From NCBI GenBank assembly GCA_947650285.1, contig CANTFL010000272.1:124001-188000 (forward strand): a stretch of DNA of 64,000 nt. Reading direction: 5' to 3'. Position 1 is the first letter of the stretch. The number at the start of each line of letters is the position of its first letter. This DNA comes from Hyaloperonospora brassicae (taxonomy: Eukaryota; Oomycota; Peronosporomycetes; Peronosporales; Peronosporaceae). Both the position numbers and the translations under genes were made by a program. Below the pieces are notes generated by a model. That model saw only the letters and a program-made list of their open reading frames with translations, made no database searches and was not told the origin of the DNA. Of the stretch, positions 25,629 through 37,333 are shown in pieces.

Positions 25629-27136
25629 ATGTTCGACGATTTGCTGAAACTGCTGCGCAGTCCGCACTGGGTCAACTCACCCATCGCACGGCGCTTTGGT
25701 TTTCTCGGCTCTGAGCTGTCGTACGAGGAAAGCGAACAAGGTTGGGCTTGCTCTTGGCGATAGCGCCTGGGTCTCGTGTACCCAGAGAGATGCCAACTTG
25801 GACGTCATGCTAATCGCGACACTGTGGTATTGTTTGCAGAGGATACACCGTCGAATTGGACCAAGATCTCGACGTCCGGCCATCGGCCTCCCATGCGGAG
25901 CGGCCACTCTTCTCTGGTTGGTACGTGCTGATCGATCGCAGCCAGCGCAGGCGTCGCAGGCGTACTGACGCTCCTTCTTGTCTCCAGTCGGCGACGTGAT
26001 GTACGTCTTCGGAGGTTACAACGACGGAAATTGTCACAACGATATCTACGCCTTTAATTTGGTTCAGCACCATTGGCAGCTCATTGAGAAGACGAGCAGC
26101 GTCTCTCCTGGTACGACGTTACCTTCGAATCTTGCACTGTAGCTTGAGCACTAATGCCCATACCTTTTGATACGATGTTCGTCCCACAGACGGCCGTGCG
26201 TCTCATGCCTGGTGTGCGTCAACGGATACGACGAAGCTTTACCTGTTCGGTGGATCAGGACCGCACTGGGGACAGACCAACATGGGAAAACTGCTGCAGT
26301 TTGACATACGCGAGAAGAGCTGGACGATCGTTGAGGCACAGGGCACGCACCCGCCACCAGGGTATGGTCAGACTATGTGTGCCAATAACAACAAGCTGTA
26401 CCTTTTTGGCGGCACTTCTGGACATGTGTACGTGAACGATTTGTACATCTTTGATGAAGCGACGAGGGTCTGGAGGAAGGAAGAGACCGGAGGCAGGCGC
26501 CCGAGTCCGCGGTACAAGCACCAAGCGACCGTGATCGACAACCGCATGTATGTAATTGGGGGCGGGCTCTATGATCCTGCCACAGGGCCCATTGACACGT
26601 ACTACCTCGATCTGGGTACGCTCGAATGGCACGACGTGGAATGCAGTGGCAACATCCCGAAGTCGCGCATCGCACACACGATTTCCCAATTTTCCAGCGA
26701 CCCGTACCGATTGATCATGTTTGGTGGGCGCGACGACAGTGGCTCGAGACAAAACGAGCTGAGTGAGCTGAACTTGCGGACTGGAGAATGGCGAATCCTC
26801 AGTAAGAACGAGGAGAGTTGTCAGCCGGACCCTTGTGACTTTCACACAAGTGTCGCTTACGACGACCGCATTTTTGTCTTTGGTGGATCGAACGGCGTTC
26901 AGCGAAACAACGATGTATTCCGATACACAATGACGCACCAACCGTCGACACTGTTGATCCTCGCCATGCACGTGTTGCACAAACATGTCGATTGCGTGGG
27001 GAAGGACCTGGAAGCGCTGCCGTTGGAGTTGAAGCACGGCGTGACAAACATAAATCCTGATGTGGAGTGCTCCTACAACCCGACATGGTATGCCTTGGAC
27101 GACCGAAGGCAAGAAAATGTGGCGCCAGAATTGTAG
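25629..27136 (+). CDS. Kelch-repeat protein (four exons)
   Basis: The predicted protein has 420 residues and consists almost entirely of kelch repeats, the beta-propeller blades that serve as protein-interaction platforms. Exons are 25629-25740, 25840-25920, 25988-26110 and 26190-27136; all introns are GT-AG (99, 67 and 79 nt) and the frame is kept across every joint (1263 nt). Blade motifs include MYVFGGYNDG, LYLFGGSGPHW, LYLFGGTSGHVYVNDLY, MYVIGGG, LIMFGGRDDSGS and IFVFGGSNG, each followed by a conserved aromatic such as W about 20 residues later. The start is the first in-frame ATG of exon 1. The last 70 residues leave the kelch pattern and are unrecognised. The partner is unknown. The gene converges on DMC1, with the two stops 68 bp apart. 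Confidence 0.85.
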
Positions 27137-27204
27137 GAGCGATGCACAAGTAAAATATGCGCTAGAGATAAATAAACCCGAAGAATCGATTGCACTTGAA
27201 TTAA

Positions 27205-29384
27205 TTAGTCGTCTGAGTCCGATATTCCGCCTGTGCACAGCTTGATCGAGCATTCTGCCTCAGGCATGCACGGACTATCGATAATCTTGCTGCGCGACGC
27301 ATTGCACATTATGGTCTCGTCAATTTTACAGAAGGCGTATGTCATGCCAAAATACGATAAGCCAACGGTACCATGTGCGATTTTCGCCTCTCCCCTTCTT
27401 CATCTACATCACATCATATAGAGCCGTCATAAACGTGACCGGTTCTTCGCTCATTCTCGGCAACATACCAATACGCGCGTGTGGACTCCGTGAGACATCA
27501 CATGACCACCTGCAAAGTGATACGACGACAAAAGTAAGCACTGTCTGCATCACAAAGGTCATTGACTTTGTCCGTACCGGCAGGCTTCATCGCGGAACCA
27601 AACATCGAGTTAGCTCCAGGATCAGCCATAACTTGGTTGACCACTAGAACCGCAATATTAAATTCCTACATCGAAAGGGGTGGTTATTGGTCCCACAAAC
27701 CCGCCAAAACTGACAACATCGGTACTGATCACTTACCTCGGCGTGCTTTACGAGCCGAACGAGGTGCTGGTTAAGTCGCTGTTGTCTCTCGCTCAGCTCT
27801 CCGCTGCATATCGCGGACGTAATGTATCGGTATCAGAAAGAAGAGTCGAAAACATGCGAACCGTGCATGTCATTTCATCACCTTCCGGAAAAATCCGTTC
27901 GGAACAATGCCGTCACCGAGTCGATGATCAACACGCGGAACGGACCTTGGTCAGGATCCTGGAATGCAGTAAAGCATGAGGCGGTATGGATCCACACACA
28001 ATGTGTAACGAAACATACTGCGAAATAGACGCCGAGCTCGGTGACGAAATCCATCTGAGCGTCATGGCTGTGAGCTCTGCATATAACGTCAGAATCTTCA
28101 TAACAAGCACTGGAAGTAGTGGCAAGCCCGACCTTGCTACAACGATGTTGTCGAGAGTCTCTTGAGGATCCTGCAAATGCTCACAATTAACATTCAAGGC
28201 ATATGCATAGAAGCAGCCAGGCAGAAGGGTCTGTACCAGGTTGTATCGTTCCTTTGCGATCTCGGCGACACGGTTCTAGCAAGGGGCTGCACTATCAAGT
28301 ACGCGTAGACACTTCTGGAAGGTCCAAGACACAAATTGTATGCAACACGTACCGGCCGGAAGGTCCCTTCCGTGTCGATGAATGCGACTTTTCCTGATTC
28401 AGTGTGCATCATCAACACGTTCAAGTCACCGCGGGTCAATGATTGCATAGAGGTGGTGTCGTACCAGCTCCTCCACCTTGTGAACGAGGCAATTGTGCCG
28501 TCACGCAAAGCTGGCGACACCACATACGATCGTCAACTACATCGTTGCAGTCCAATCATGGGCGATGAAGTGTTACCGTATGGCACAACTGCGTTTTCCC
28601 AGTTCGAAATTCGCCATGCACCTGCGCATGGCCGCAAACAACGTGATCAGACTCGGCCTATGCGTACCGTTCGAGGCTGCAATCGTCTACCTCCGTGACA
28701 GACATCGTTTCCAAGCCACCTCCAAGAATCCGATCAAACTCTACGACTCACAGCACACACACTCAGTGTCCAGGACAGGTGAGGGTCGAACGCATGTCCC
28801 ACTTACGCTCAGATCCAGTCGTGATAAACATCTTGCTCTGGCTTTGCAGATAGAGTGTATTGGCCGAGACAAAGCCGCTCTTCTCGGGCATGAGCTGCGG
28901 CCACACGTTCAATGTGAGTCGTGCAGTTCATCGGAATGGCCTCTCTCACACTCGATCGTACACAGACCTTTTTGCCTGCTTGGAGAAACTAAGCATACAG
29001 AACAGGAGTCAGCTTAGCAGCTGTCTCTTCCATGCCAACCAAAGCGAAAGAACTTCGTACCTTGTCGAGTTTGGCTTCATCGATCCCCTTCATGCCCAAG
29101 AACTTCCGCTGAGACACCTGGAAGAGCTGCCCAACGGTGGCGAACCCATTGTTCTTGAGCCTCACGATGTCAATCGCGTTGATGCCCGCGTCCTGAAGCA
29201 GATCGATCGGCTCATACGAGCGCGCACTTTCTTCGTCTTCGTCGTCGCTGCTATTCACGCGAAGTATTGCGGCGAGTCGGAGTTTCTCTCGGGAGTGGTG
29301 TTTCCTGCGCACAGCAAAAGAGTTACGGACGCGGTCTCTTATCTCCTCTCGGTCCGCCCGAGCGCACCTCCTTGGGATTCTCAT
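27205..29384 (-). CDS. DMC1: Meiotic recombinase DMC1 (RecA/RAD51 family), 15 exons
   Basis: DMC1 is the meiosis-specific strand-exchange ATPase that pairs homologous chromosomes. Exons (minus, high to low): 29384-29061, 28894-28807, 28740-28691, 28621-28577, 28510-28465, 28393-28353, 28275-28237, 28170-28133, 28076-28019, 27958-27882, 27803-27737, 27665-27578, 27509-27469, 27403-27372, 27289-27205. All introns are GT-AG and most are 56-82 nt; lengths sum to 1119 nt in frame, about 372 aa. Visible are an N-terminal helix-hairpin-helix (IDIVRLKNNGFATVGQLF), Walker A GEFRTGKTQL, KVAFIDTEGTFRP, Walker B VLIIDSV, ERQQRL, the DMC1-type NQVMADPGA and C-terminal KIIDSPCMPEAE. ERQQ and ADPGA favour DMC1 over RAD51. 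The start (29384) and the first junction are uncertain: about six residues expected after LDK are missing, so a microexon may be overlooked. Confidence 0.85.
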
Positions 29385-29642
29385 TCTTCGCTTTGCCCTT
29401 GTGTATGCCAACGCTTTACTTGTGCGCACTAGACGACAGGGAGTGGGAAAGAGAGCGCGAAGGTGCTTCTCAGTGCACCGATGCGCAACGGAATGATGGT
29501 CACGGAAACTTCAACGTCTGGTCGAGGAAACGTCAACGCGAGTTGGGTCAGTATATTCAAAGTCATTGCTGTTCTATTCACGTACTCACTCAATGCACAT
29601 CAGACTGCACCGTCTCCGTATAGTGGAAACCATGCACCGTTT

Positions 29643-31249
29643 CTAATAATAGCGACCGCCGCGCTGCATGTGGAGATCCACAATTCTCCAGCGAAGGGCT
29701 TCGAGCTCCTCGTCGTACTCCCGCTGGAAGGCAAAGATGTAGTAGTAGGCCAGCACCTCGTCCTCCGACCCCTCGACAACTTCGCCCTCGCGGTTGCGAA
29801 TGCAGTTGATCTGCTGCGCCTGGAACCGCATCAGGACGATCGGAGCTTGCTTGTCTTCGGCCTGGGTGGCATCACACGAGTTAGAGCGAACACCAGTAGC
29901 TCGACCGCACACGTGAGCACATCAACGAACCGTACCGTAGCCTCAATGACCTCGACGTTGTCGATGCTGAGCACGTGCGGGTCCATCACCAAACCCTCCG
30001 ACTTGCGCTCGCGGATGGCGATGTTCACACGCGAGTACGCTGCTTCGCCAAACCATTTCTTCAAGTCACGGCTGTTGCCACGCAGGAACGCCTCGAGCAC
30101 TCCTGGCAGGACCACTTTCTCAATGTTCTCCTTCCACTCCTCCAAGATAAAGTCCGGCTCGGCCCGACGGATTTCCTTGATGGCTACACCCATAGGAGTT
30201 TCGCCGAAGAGGCCGTCATAGATCGACGACAGCCTGTAGACCCACGGGTTTTGACTCGTCTCCCAAACCTCCAGCACCTCTTCCTGAGCATCGCTGATCT
30301 TGTCCTTCACCTTCTTTGTCGTCTGCTGCACCTTTTTACCTGCATCGGTCTTTGCTGCCTGCTTCGCAGCGTCCAGAATGCCCTTAATGATTGGGGCTTC
30401 GCGGAAGCGAGCACTCACACGCTGCCATGCGCTGTCCGTCCCCTTCACGGCCACCAACGCACTAGTGCCCGTGTAGGCCGCAGGTCCATCGCCATCATGC
30501 TCTGCTGTCTTTGACTTCTTCATGGACGGCGTGCGGACTGATGCCAGCGCCTCGTCAACTGTCTGCTTTTCTTTCTTGCCAAACAGCTCTTGCGCAGCCT
30601 CTTTCCACCCGTCGCGCAGTTTCGAGACACTGCCAGAACGTACGACTCTGTTCGTTTGCGCAGCAATACCCGCGAAAAAGTTTGACACAAAGGCGCGCGC
30701 GTTTTCCATCGACTCGTTCGTCTGCCGCAATGGATTTTACGCGATGTAGCAACATTAGACACGGAGACACACGCAGCAACAGACGACACAGCACTCTCGT
30801 CAACGCACCTCGCGATCGCTTTCGGCTTTCTTCGTCTCTTCCTCCGCGCCGCCACCCGCCGACGTCTCGCTGGTCGATTTTTCCTGTTCGCCTCCGTCCT
30901 CTGTACGGACGGTCTTGGCTGACCCATAGTGAGACTCTTTGATCTTCTGGGAAGCCTCTGTGGCCTGTTTCTGGAAGCTCCGAGCCGCTTCTTCGGTCAT
31001 AGAGCCCATCACACTCACCTTTTCCGTGGCGGCCTTCTTCACGTGCTCAAATTGCTCTCTAGTCTTTTGTAGCTCCTCGAGCGATTTCTTGAGCTCCTCG
31101 TTCGTCTCTACCTCGCGCTTGAACTGGTTCTTCAGATCCGAAAAAAGACCCATTGCACGCGACTGACCTGTGCTTTGCACAACACGGAGTTGATAGGGCG
31201 CAACGACATGTCGCGTGCGGCGCAGGACGTGCGAAACGTGGCGCAGCAT
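29643..31249 (-). CDS. TIM44: Mitochondrial import inner membrane translocase subunit TIM44
   Basis: TIM44 tethers mitochondrial Hsp70 to the TIM23 channel on the matrix side of the inner membrane and so powers preprotein import. Exons on the minus strand are 31249-30809, 30721-29921 and 29861-29643, with GT-AG introns of 87 and 59 nt, giving about 486 aa, normal for the family. The N-terminus is a basic, amphipathic presequence (MLRHVSHVLRRTRHVV). It is followed by a charged coiled-coil stretch starting FSDLKNQFKREVETNEELKK, a Lys-rich middle, and the conserved C-terminal Tim44 domain (NPWVYRLSSIYDGLFGET, LKKWFGEAAYSRVN, then APIVLMRFQAQQINCIRN and ending in an Arg/Tyr-rich tail). The second junction (FVD/AED) is the best fit of several. 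It shares its upstream region with DDX18. Confidence 0.9.
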
Positions 31250-31472
31250 CGTCAATGGAGAGACGCGACTTGTGCCCGAGACGGAGGGCACCAGTTGACA
31301 GGCTGTTCCCTGAGATCGTACATAGGAGAGAACGTAGCTATCATCCAATCCCAGTACGGCATTTGGCGGCTGCTTCTCAGCCAGCCAAATGCACTGAAAT
31401 GAGGTGGAGCAAGCGATGTGTCGACTACATACGGGTCTCAAACAGGTGCACAACACGAAGCCGCTCGATAGA
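31250..31472. promoter_or_regulatory. Shared divergent promoter region TIM44/DDX18
   Basis: Only 223 bp separate the start codons of TIM44 (minus) and the DDX18 helicase (plus), so both promoters must lie here or overlap the transcripts. I see no clear oomycete initiator on either strand. A bidirectional housekeeping promoter is inferred from spacing only. Confidence 0.5.
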
Positions 31473-33317
31473 ATGAGCAAGACGCGTCGCAGAGATGCGG
31501 TAGATCCGTCAGAGGCGAAGACGGTAGTCGCCACAACGGAGGAACTGTCTGCAGCCACGACACCAGCAGTTGAGGCCGGAGGTGCTGAGGTCGCGGACAA
31601 GAAGCAGAAGCACAAGAAAAAGACGAAGAAGAAGCAGGACACGTCGGAAAAAGCCAACAAGGCAGCAACACAACCGAGTGAGTCTGATGCTGTGGACAAG
31701 GAAGAGGCTGCGGAGAAAGCTGGAGGCGATGAACAGGATGAGGAAACGGAGCAGGCGATTAGTGAAGCTGCTAGACTTTGCCAGGCCGACGGCAGTGTGG
31801 ACGAGCGCTACTTTAGCGGCGAGGGCTTTGCTTCGCTGCCCTTGTCTGAGCCCACACGGAAGGCGCTGGCTGACATGGGCTTCTCAAAGATGACTAAGAT
31901 CCAGTCCAAGTCGATTCGTCCGTTGTTGGCTGGCCAGGATTTGCTTGGGGCAGCCAAGACAGGTTCTGGAAAGACGCTGTCTTTCTTGATTCCGGCGGTT
32001 GAGCTATTGCACAAAGTGCGTTTCACGGCACGCAAAGGCACGGGATGCATTGTGATATCTCCGACTCGCGAGCTGGCCTTGCAGATATACGGTGTCGTGC
32101 GCGACATCTGCAAATATCACTCACAGACGCACGGTATCGTCATGGGTGGTGCAAACCGTCGCGCCGAGGCCGAGCGCTTGGTTAAAGGCGTGAACATTCT
32201 CATCTCTACGCCCGGCCGTCTGTTGGATCACCTGCAGAACACGAAAGCCTTCGTTTACCACAACCTGCAAATTCTTGTGATTGACGAGGCCGATCGTATT
32301 CTGTCGATTGGTTTCGAGGAGGAGATGCGTCAGATCATCAAGTGCATACCGAAGGAGCGCCAGACGATGCTGTTTAGTGCGACGCAGACGAAAAAGGTAG
32401 AGGACCTTGCTCGTCTATCCATCAAGGAAAAGCCAGTGTATGTTGGCGTCGAAGAGGAGGACACCAAGGCTACGGTGGCAACGCTGGAGCAGGGTTACGT
32501 CGTTACCCCGAGTGACAAGCGCTTCCTGTTGCTGTTTACGTTTCTCAAGAAGAATCTGAAGAAGAAAGTGATGGTATTCTTCTCGTCGTGCAATGCTGTC
32601 AAGTTCTACGGGGAACTTCTGAATTACATCGACATTCCTGTGCTGGACATTCACGGAAAGCAAAAACAAAACAAGCGCACGACGACGTTCTTCCAGTTCT
32701 GTAACGCGAAGACAGGCATCTTGCTTTGTACCGATGTGGCGGCGCGAGGCCTTGACATCCCGGCTGTTGACTGGATCATTCAGTTTGACCCGCCTGATGA
32801 CCCGCGCGAGTACATTCACCGCGTGGGTCGTACAGCTCGTGGCGCCAAGGGTAAGGGAAAGGCATTGCTCATGCTTTTGCCGGATGAACTTGGCTTTTTG
32901 AAGTACCTCAAGGCTTCAAGGGTGGCGTTGAATGAGTACGAGTTCCCTGTTTCAAAGATTGCCAACGTTGAATCGCAATTGATGAAACTCGTGGAGAAGA
33001 CGTATTACCTGCACAAATCCGCCAAGGATGCGTATCGTGGTTATTTGCTGGCGTACGCTTCGCACTCGCTAAAGAGTATATTCGATGTCGGCCGACTCGA
33101 CCTGCAAGGAGTTGCCAAGTCGTTCGGACTCCAGATTCCGCCCAAGGTGACGCTTCCCGTGAAGACGAATGGAAAGGCAGGGAAGCGCAAGGGCCAATCG
33201 TTTGAAAATGATGGCAACTCGCGTGGCGGCAAGTTTCAGCGCTCGGGACACGCTTTCAGTGCCGACAACCCGTACGGCAAGCGCGCGACGGGGGACAAGC
33301 GTCAGTTTGTTCACTGA
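31473..33317 (+). CDS. DDX18: DEAD-box RNA helicase, DDX18/Has1 type
   Basis: This is an ATP-dependent RNA helicase of the nucleolar DDX18/Has1 group, which works in 60S (and 40S) ribosome assembly. The 614-aa product begins at ATG 31473 ([11 protein letters not shown]); the upstream in-frame ATG at 31404 would add 23 unrelated residues. After a Lys/Glu-rich nuclear-type N-terminus come the Q motif ([17 protein letters not shown]), motif [32 protein letters not shown] (VIDEADRIL), SAT (FSATQT), [27 protein letters not shown] (diagnostic for Has1), [18 protein letters not shown] and HRVGRTARG. The C-terminal domain and a basic Gly-rich tail follow. It is a single exon with all catalytic motifs intact. 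Confidence 0.95.
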   Translation: MSKTRRRDAVDPSEAKTVVATTEELSAATTPAVEAGGAEVADKKQKHKKKTKKKQDTSEKANKAATQPSESDAVDKEEAAEKAGGDEQDEETEQAISEAARLCQADGSVDERYFSGEGFASLPLSEPTRKALADMGFSKMTKIQSKSIRPLLAGQDLLGAAKTGSGKTLSFLIPAVELLHKVRFTARKGTGCIVISPTRELALQIYGVVRDICKYHSQTHGIVMGGANRRAEAERLVKGVNILISTPGRLLDHLQNTKAFVYHNLQILVIDEADRILSIGFEEEMRQIIKCIPKERQTMLFSATQTKKVEDLARLSIKEKPVYVGVEEEDTKATVATLEQGYVVTPSDKRFLLLFTFLKKNLKKKVMVFFSSCNAVKFYGELLNYIDIPVLDIHGKQKQNKRTTTFFQFCNAKTGILLCTDVAARGLDIPAVDWIIQFDPPDDPREYIHRVGRTARGAKGKGKALLMLLPDELGFLKYLKASRVALNEYEFPVSKIANVESQLMKLVEKTYYLHKSAKDAYRGYLLAYASHSLKSIFDVGRLDLQGVAKSFGLQIPPKVTLPVKTNGKAGKRKGQSFENDGNSRGGKFQRSGHAFSADNPYGKRATGDKRQFVH

Positions 33318-35182
33318 GCAGTGTCTAGGCGATGGTAAAAAAATGGTTTTACATTTATGTTTGCAATTTGGGGTGGATGCCAATTATCTTCCGCTTGTGA
33401 GTTGGCGAGCACGACGATGGGTCGCATTTTATCTTCCGAAAAGCAGCTTTGGGAGTCTGGTGCCCACGGCCTTCCCATCGCTTCGCTCGCTCAAATATTG
33501 GCGCGCATGGAGCGTTCTCAAGCTCTTTCTATCCATCGAAAACTGCCTAAGCATGTACACCCAAAACTACGACTGATATGCTATCCAGTAGACACGTTAT
33601 GTTGATGAATCCTTTGCTTGGGTATAGGGCAGTAGTTAGCGCTGCGTCGCTAACCGGTTACGCACCGAGTCGAGCGGGTCTCGATCGTGTGTAGTCTTGC
33701 TCAGACCAATTGTAAAATATTCATGTTCAGGGCGATATTCGGTTTTCATGACACATGGAAAGGACGGTCTCGGCCATCTCGGAGTGAAGTTCGCGCGTTC
33801 TCTCATGGCGAAGCTACCCACTCTTCACTCATTGTCTGCTGCGCCGCTCATGCTCTCAAGTAGCGACAATGGCTGCGTGGTTTGGTTCACTGAATGAGCA
33901 GCATAAAAACAGGCTTCTATCTCGCACCGGGCCAACATCTCATGCATCATGGTGTTACCGTCCTGAATTATAACGACGTCATGTGGTACTGTCGGCTTAA
34001 AAACTGCTAACGAGTCGCTGATATCTCGTGGGAATAGCTGTTCCATCACAAATAGTCTTCACGTGTAGTGACGACTGCTGGTTTCATTACTGCCGCTTCA
34101 GGCAGTCTGCTAAAGTCCGTCGGCACTCTGCAGAGGGCGTCTTTGCTTTTCAACCTATGCTGAATATCAGAGCAAAAGTAGCGTTTCAGAGGCCAACTAG
34201 TTACCTTGAACAAGCTGCTCTTCTCAGCGCTGTGTAGATACGGAGGTCATTTTATTTGTTGTACCACAGCTTGTACATTGCCTGGTGAATGCGTACGATA
34301 TGCACCGCACAATCTTAGCAACTACCATCGAACCGCACTCTCTTCGTGAGATTACGGCGATACAGATCACAGTGCAAAAGGATATGGCTATCGGTGCCGT
34401 TCGAGATCATGGCAGTCGCAGTCGAATCCGATTGCTTCCAGGAGCACCGCTGCTTGATTGAATGTCACTGTCGACACTTGACTTGCAGAAGCAAAAACCA
34501 TGACGAAAAGGTCTACTTTCGCTCGCTCTGAAGCGTCCGTTCGACTCGGCAAATTCGGTACCAGCTCGGTCTGTTGTAACGTATGCGCCTCAAGTACACG
34601 CACCACCTACTTGTTGGGTCCGAGGGGAAGCCACGAAGTACACAACAACGGCTGCTGTGCGACCGACTCTCAGGTACAAGTCATAGTCCGTTTCGTGATG
34701 ATGTAAGACCCGACTCGCCACAAAGTTGACTACGGTCGCAACACATGCAGAGGTAAGCTGCCCACTGAGGTGAACGCGGCAAAAGCTATTGTCCGCTTAT
34801 CGTCGGCGACAGAGGATGATGGTAGAATGAAGTTGCTTGTGCTGCATTTGACATCGGAGCTTGTTTCATCCATCTGTACCCGGAGTAGTAGAACGGTCCA
34901 TTCTTCTCCATCTCTGTGACACAGGGGTAGCGAATTCTCCTTTGTGTTAACATGAACGATGACGCTTCAGTCGACTAAGCGCAAACATGTGTGCTCATCA
35001 CTGAATTTACATATTATTATATGGATGAATATGATCTCAACTCCGACAAACGAAAATCCATTTGCCCTCAGTATGCGATGGTGGACCAATAGGAGATTGT
35101 CATTTGATTATAGCCAATCCATGATCCTTCATATAGTAGTTTCAGCGAATCGGATTATTAGGGTAGGGCAAATTCATTTCGA
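33318..35182. other. Intergenic region without identified genes
   Basis: Several small frames on both strands have no recognisable domain. Composition is mixed and resembles decayed repeat sequence. Confidence 0.4.
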
Positions 35183-35212
35183 CATCATTCCGACATATTT
35201 GTCGGAATGATG
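35183..35212. repeat. Perfect 13-bp inverted repeat with TTCCGACA core
   Basis: CATCATTCCGACA (35183-35195), a 4-nt loop and TGTCGGAATGATG (35200-35212) form a perfect palindrome. The same ATTCCGACA word recurs at 35279 and, inverted, near 37297 and 37324. Confidence 0.7.
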
Positions 35213-35500
35213 CCAAAAATATGTTTGATCTCCATACAAATGCCAAAATCAACGCATACTATGTTGCATATTGTAAAAGATTCCGACAAAGTTGGCACCT
35301 TAGTAATTAATTGCCTATTTAGCTTATTTTAATAATATTGTAGCCATACGCTACTGCAAAGTATCTCCACAATAACATTCTCACGGAGGTTTATGTTGAA
35401 GTACGTCTGCGCAGTATACAAAGGCTAAGTCATTAGTTGCATTGAACTGAACTTAAACATTTACATACGCATCAATTCATTAACTAGACAGCCCAGGAAC

Positions 35501-35995
35501 ATGGGCCTTTGGTCGTTGGTGCCAGCCAACACCAAGTTGGCCATGTCTACGGCAGTGAACACCTTCAAGAAACTCCTCGCGTCGGATTCCGTCACAGTCG
35601 AACAGCTGAACGCATCCATCCTCAGTGACCCGTCTTGTGCCTGCTTCATCGCAGTTATGGAGAAGTTCGCCATGCACCTCGCCTATGTCAAGGGCAGCAA
35701 TGGAGAATTTTTGTCGAAGAACTCTGTGATTTCCTAATACAGACAAGTCAAGAAGTGGCTGCTCGGGTTTTTCGCGACAGAAAAAGCAATTGCGGAAGAC
35801 AAGCTACTCGAGATGGCGCGCACTCTGGAGTGGCCATGCATGACAAGAGTGAAGGGAGGGATCATAAAGGAAGGTGCATCATGTACGAAAGATGAGATTC
35901 TAATACTCATGTAGCACATAGACTTGACTGCCACGATTTCAATAGACTACCAGGACGCTACACTTGTGTGCTGAAGGTGGCATGCTTTCGCTAGG
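35501..35995 (+). pseudogene. Crypton-like tyrosine recombinase, N-terminal remnant
   Basis: One reading frame runs across 165 codons with only three stops (TAA 35735, TAG 35912, TGA 35972). It contains WSLVPANTKLAMSTAVNTF, YRQVKKWLL, KLLEMARTLEW, CMTRVKGG, CTKDEI and DYQDATLVC. From memory of the family, this order (a TK.AMSTAV-type start, YRQVKNWLL, a CTK block, then DYQDA) is the N-terminal region of oomycete Crypton-type recombinases, which insert DNA through a tyrosine-recombinase catalytic domain. That catalytic C-terminus is not visible here. The assignment rests on motif memory, not on a search. Confidence 0.45.
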
Positions 35996-36392
35996 GCGTC
36001 CATAATGTCGCTTGTCCCGTAAGCAAGAAATGTCCGTTAGCGCCAACGTTGAGCACGTGCAGCAACCTCACTGAAAAAGCTTTAAGCAAGAAAATTGTGG
36101 CGTACAAGGCGTTGCTTGCAACTAGAGCTATTTTCGGACTTATCTCCATCAAATCACAAGACATATTAATAGTAGTAGAAGACATCATAAGCACCTCTCA
36201 TTACAATATCTATCCAGTAAGAAAAAGCAGGCTGCTGTTTATGATAAGTGCATCAAATAGCAACGTCAGCATTTTATCTAGTTAGTATCCTTCTATAAAC
36301 AAAAGATGAGCGGCAGAATTTATTGAAAAGACATTGTCTTTTTAAACTAGCACCCTCCGATCTCTATATGTATAGTCACCGATCGCACAAGA

Positions 36393-36790
36393 GTGGAAGA
36401 TTCAAATGTCAATAGTATCAACAGCATCAGTATCAGTATCAATAGTAGCAACAGCATCTACAGCATCAGTATCATCATCAACAGTATCAACAGCATCAGC
36501 AACATCTACAACATCAGCGTCAACAGCATCAACAGCATTAGCAACAACAACATCAGCAACAACAGCACCAGCAACATCTACTACAGCACCAGCATCAACA
36601 TCTACTACAGCATCAGCATCAGCATCAGCGTCAACAGCATCAGCATCAGCGTCAACAGCATCAGCGTCAACAGCATCACCATCAGCGTCAACAGCATCAG
36701 CCTCAGCAACAGCGATTTTAGCATCATCGTCAGCAGCAACAACAACGTCGGCAAGAAAAACTCAGACGGCAGACGAGATAGAAAAACAGA
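36393..36790 (+). repeat. Long imperfect CAGCAT/CAACAG-type trinucleotide array
   Basis: About 400 bp consist of ATCAACAGCATCAGCATCAG-like triplets. Because every triplet frame stays open, the array translates as Ser/Thr/Ala-rich or Asn/Ser/Ile-rich protein on + and Leu/Met-rich on -. These frames have no flanking coding sequence and are best treated as microsatellite, not gene. Confidence 0.85.
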
Positions 36791-37333
36791 TAGCAACAAT
36801 AAATACGGACTGCTCATGATATAGAGAACAGAACAGCAACAATACCGTCAGACTGCACGTGCCAACACTTCGACTATCGCTTCATATACTTACTGCACGA
36901 CCGCTTGTGTTCCCTTCGTTACTGAGTGTCAATTAGCAGGCGCTACGATATTGACGCATGTTGTGATTGACCTATTAAATGAATTGCTCCACACGTACAT
37001 GCCTGATAATTAGTCTTGTACGAAGAAATAAAGCATCAGACCGTTTGACTTACCCTTTAGTCGCATCTGATTATCCCAGACGCCAATAGATACTACAGGA
37101 AAAGCCGTGTCTTGTACAGTATCACGTCTCTTCCTGTAGCACCGTTCAGCGAGGATTGAGCCTCACTTGTTCTTGGCGCATGGCCTGTTGTGAGTGTCAA
37201 CACAGGGCATAATCAAATACAGTGCATAAGGATGTAGCGTCCATTTAGTAGCTCCCCTAATTGTAAACCCTCAATATTAAAAAGACATAATTTATTTGTC
37301 GGAATAGTTGTCGGATAAAAAAGTGTCGGAATC

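Larger units (their letters stand above)
35279..37333. mobile_element. Candidate element bounded by inverted GATTCCGACA/TGTCGGAATC
   Basis: GATTCCGACA at 35279-35288 and its exact inverse complement at 37324-37333 enclose about 2.05 kb with a Crypton-like recombinase remnant and a trinucleotide array. Extra copies of the word lie just inside or outside both ends. There is no clear target duplication. It may be a real unit or a coincidental frame around unrelated sequences. Confidence 0.35.

Noticed and set aside
26373..27149. Minus-strand frames opposite the kelch gene (up to 332 codons at 26255-27253)
   Set aside because: Antisense shadows of a well-supported propeller-coding exon.
27562..29017. 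Plus-strand frames across the DMC1 locus
   Set aside because: Complement of the exon-rich DMC1 gene; they have no domains and cross its splice sites.
31404..31472. Upstream ATG extending the DDX18 helicase by 23 residues
   Set aside because: The extra residues do not resemble helicase N-termini, and the second ATG starts the typical Lys-rich segment.
36406..36819. 137-aa Ser/Thr/Ala-rich frame as a mucin-like protein
   Set aside because: Fully explained by the triplet repeat; equivalent frames are open in other registers.
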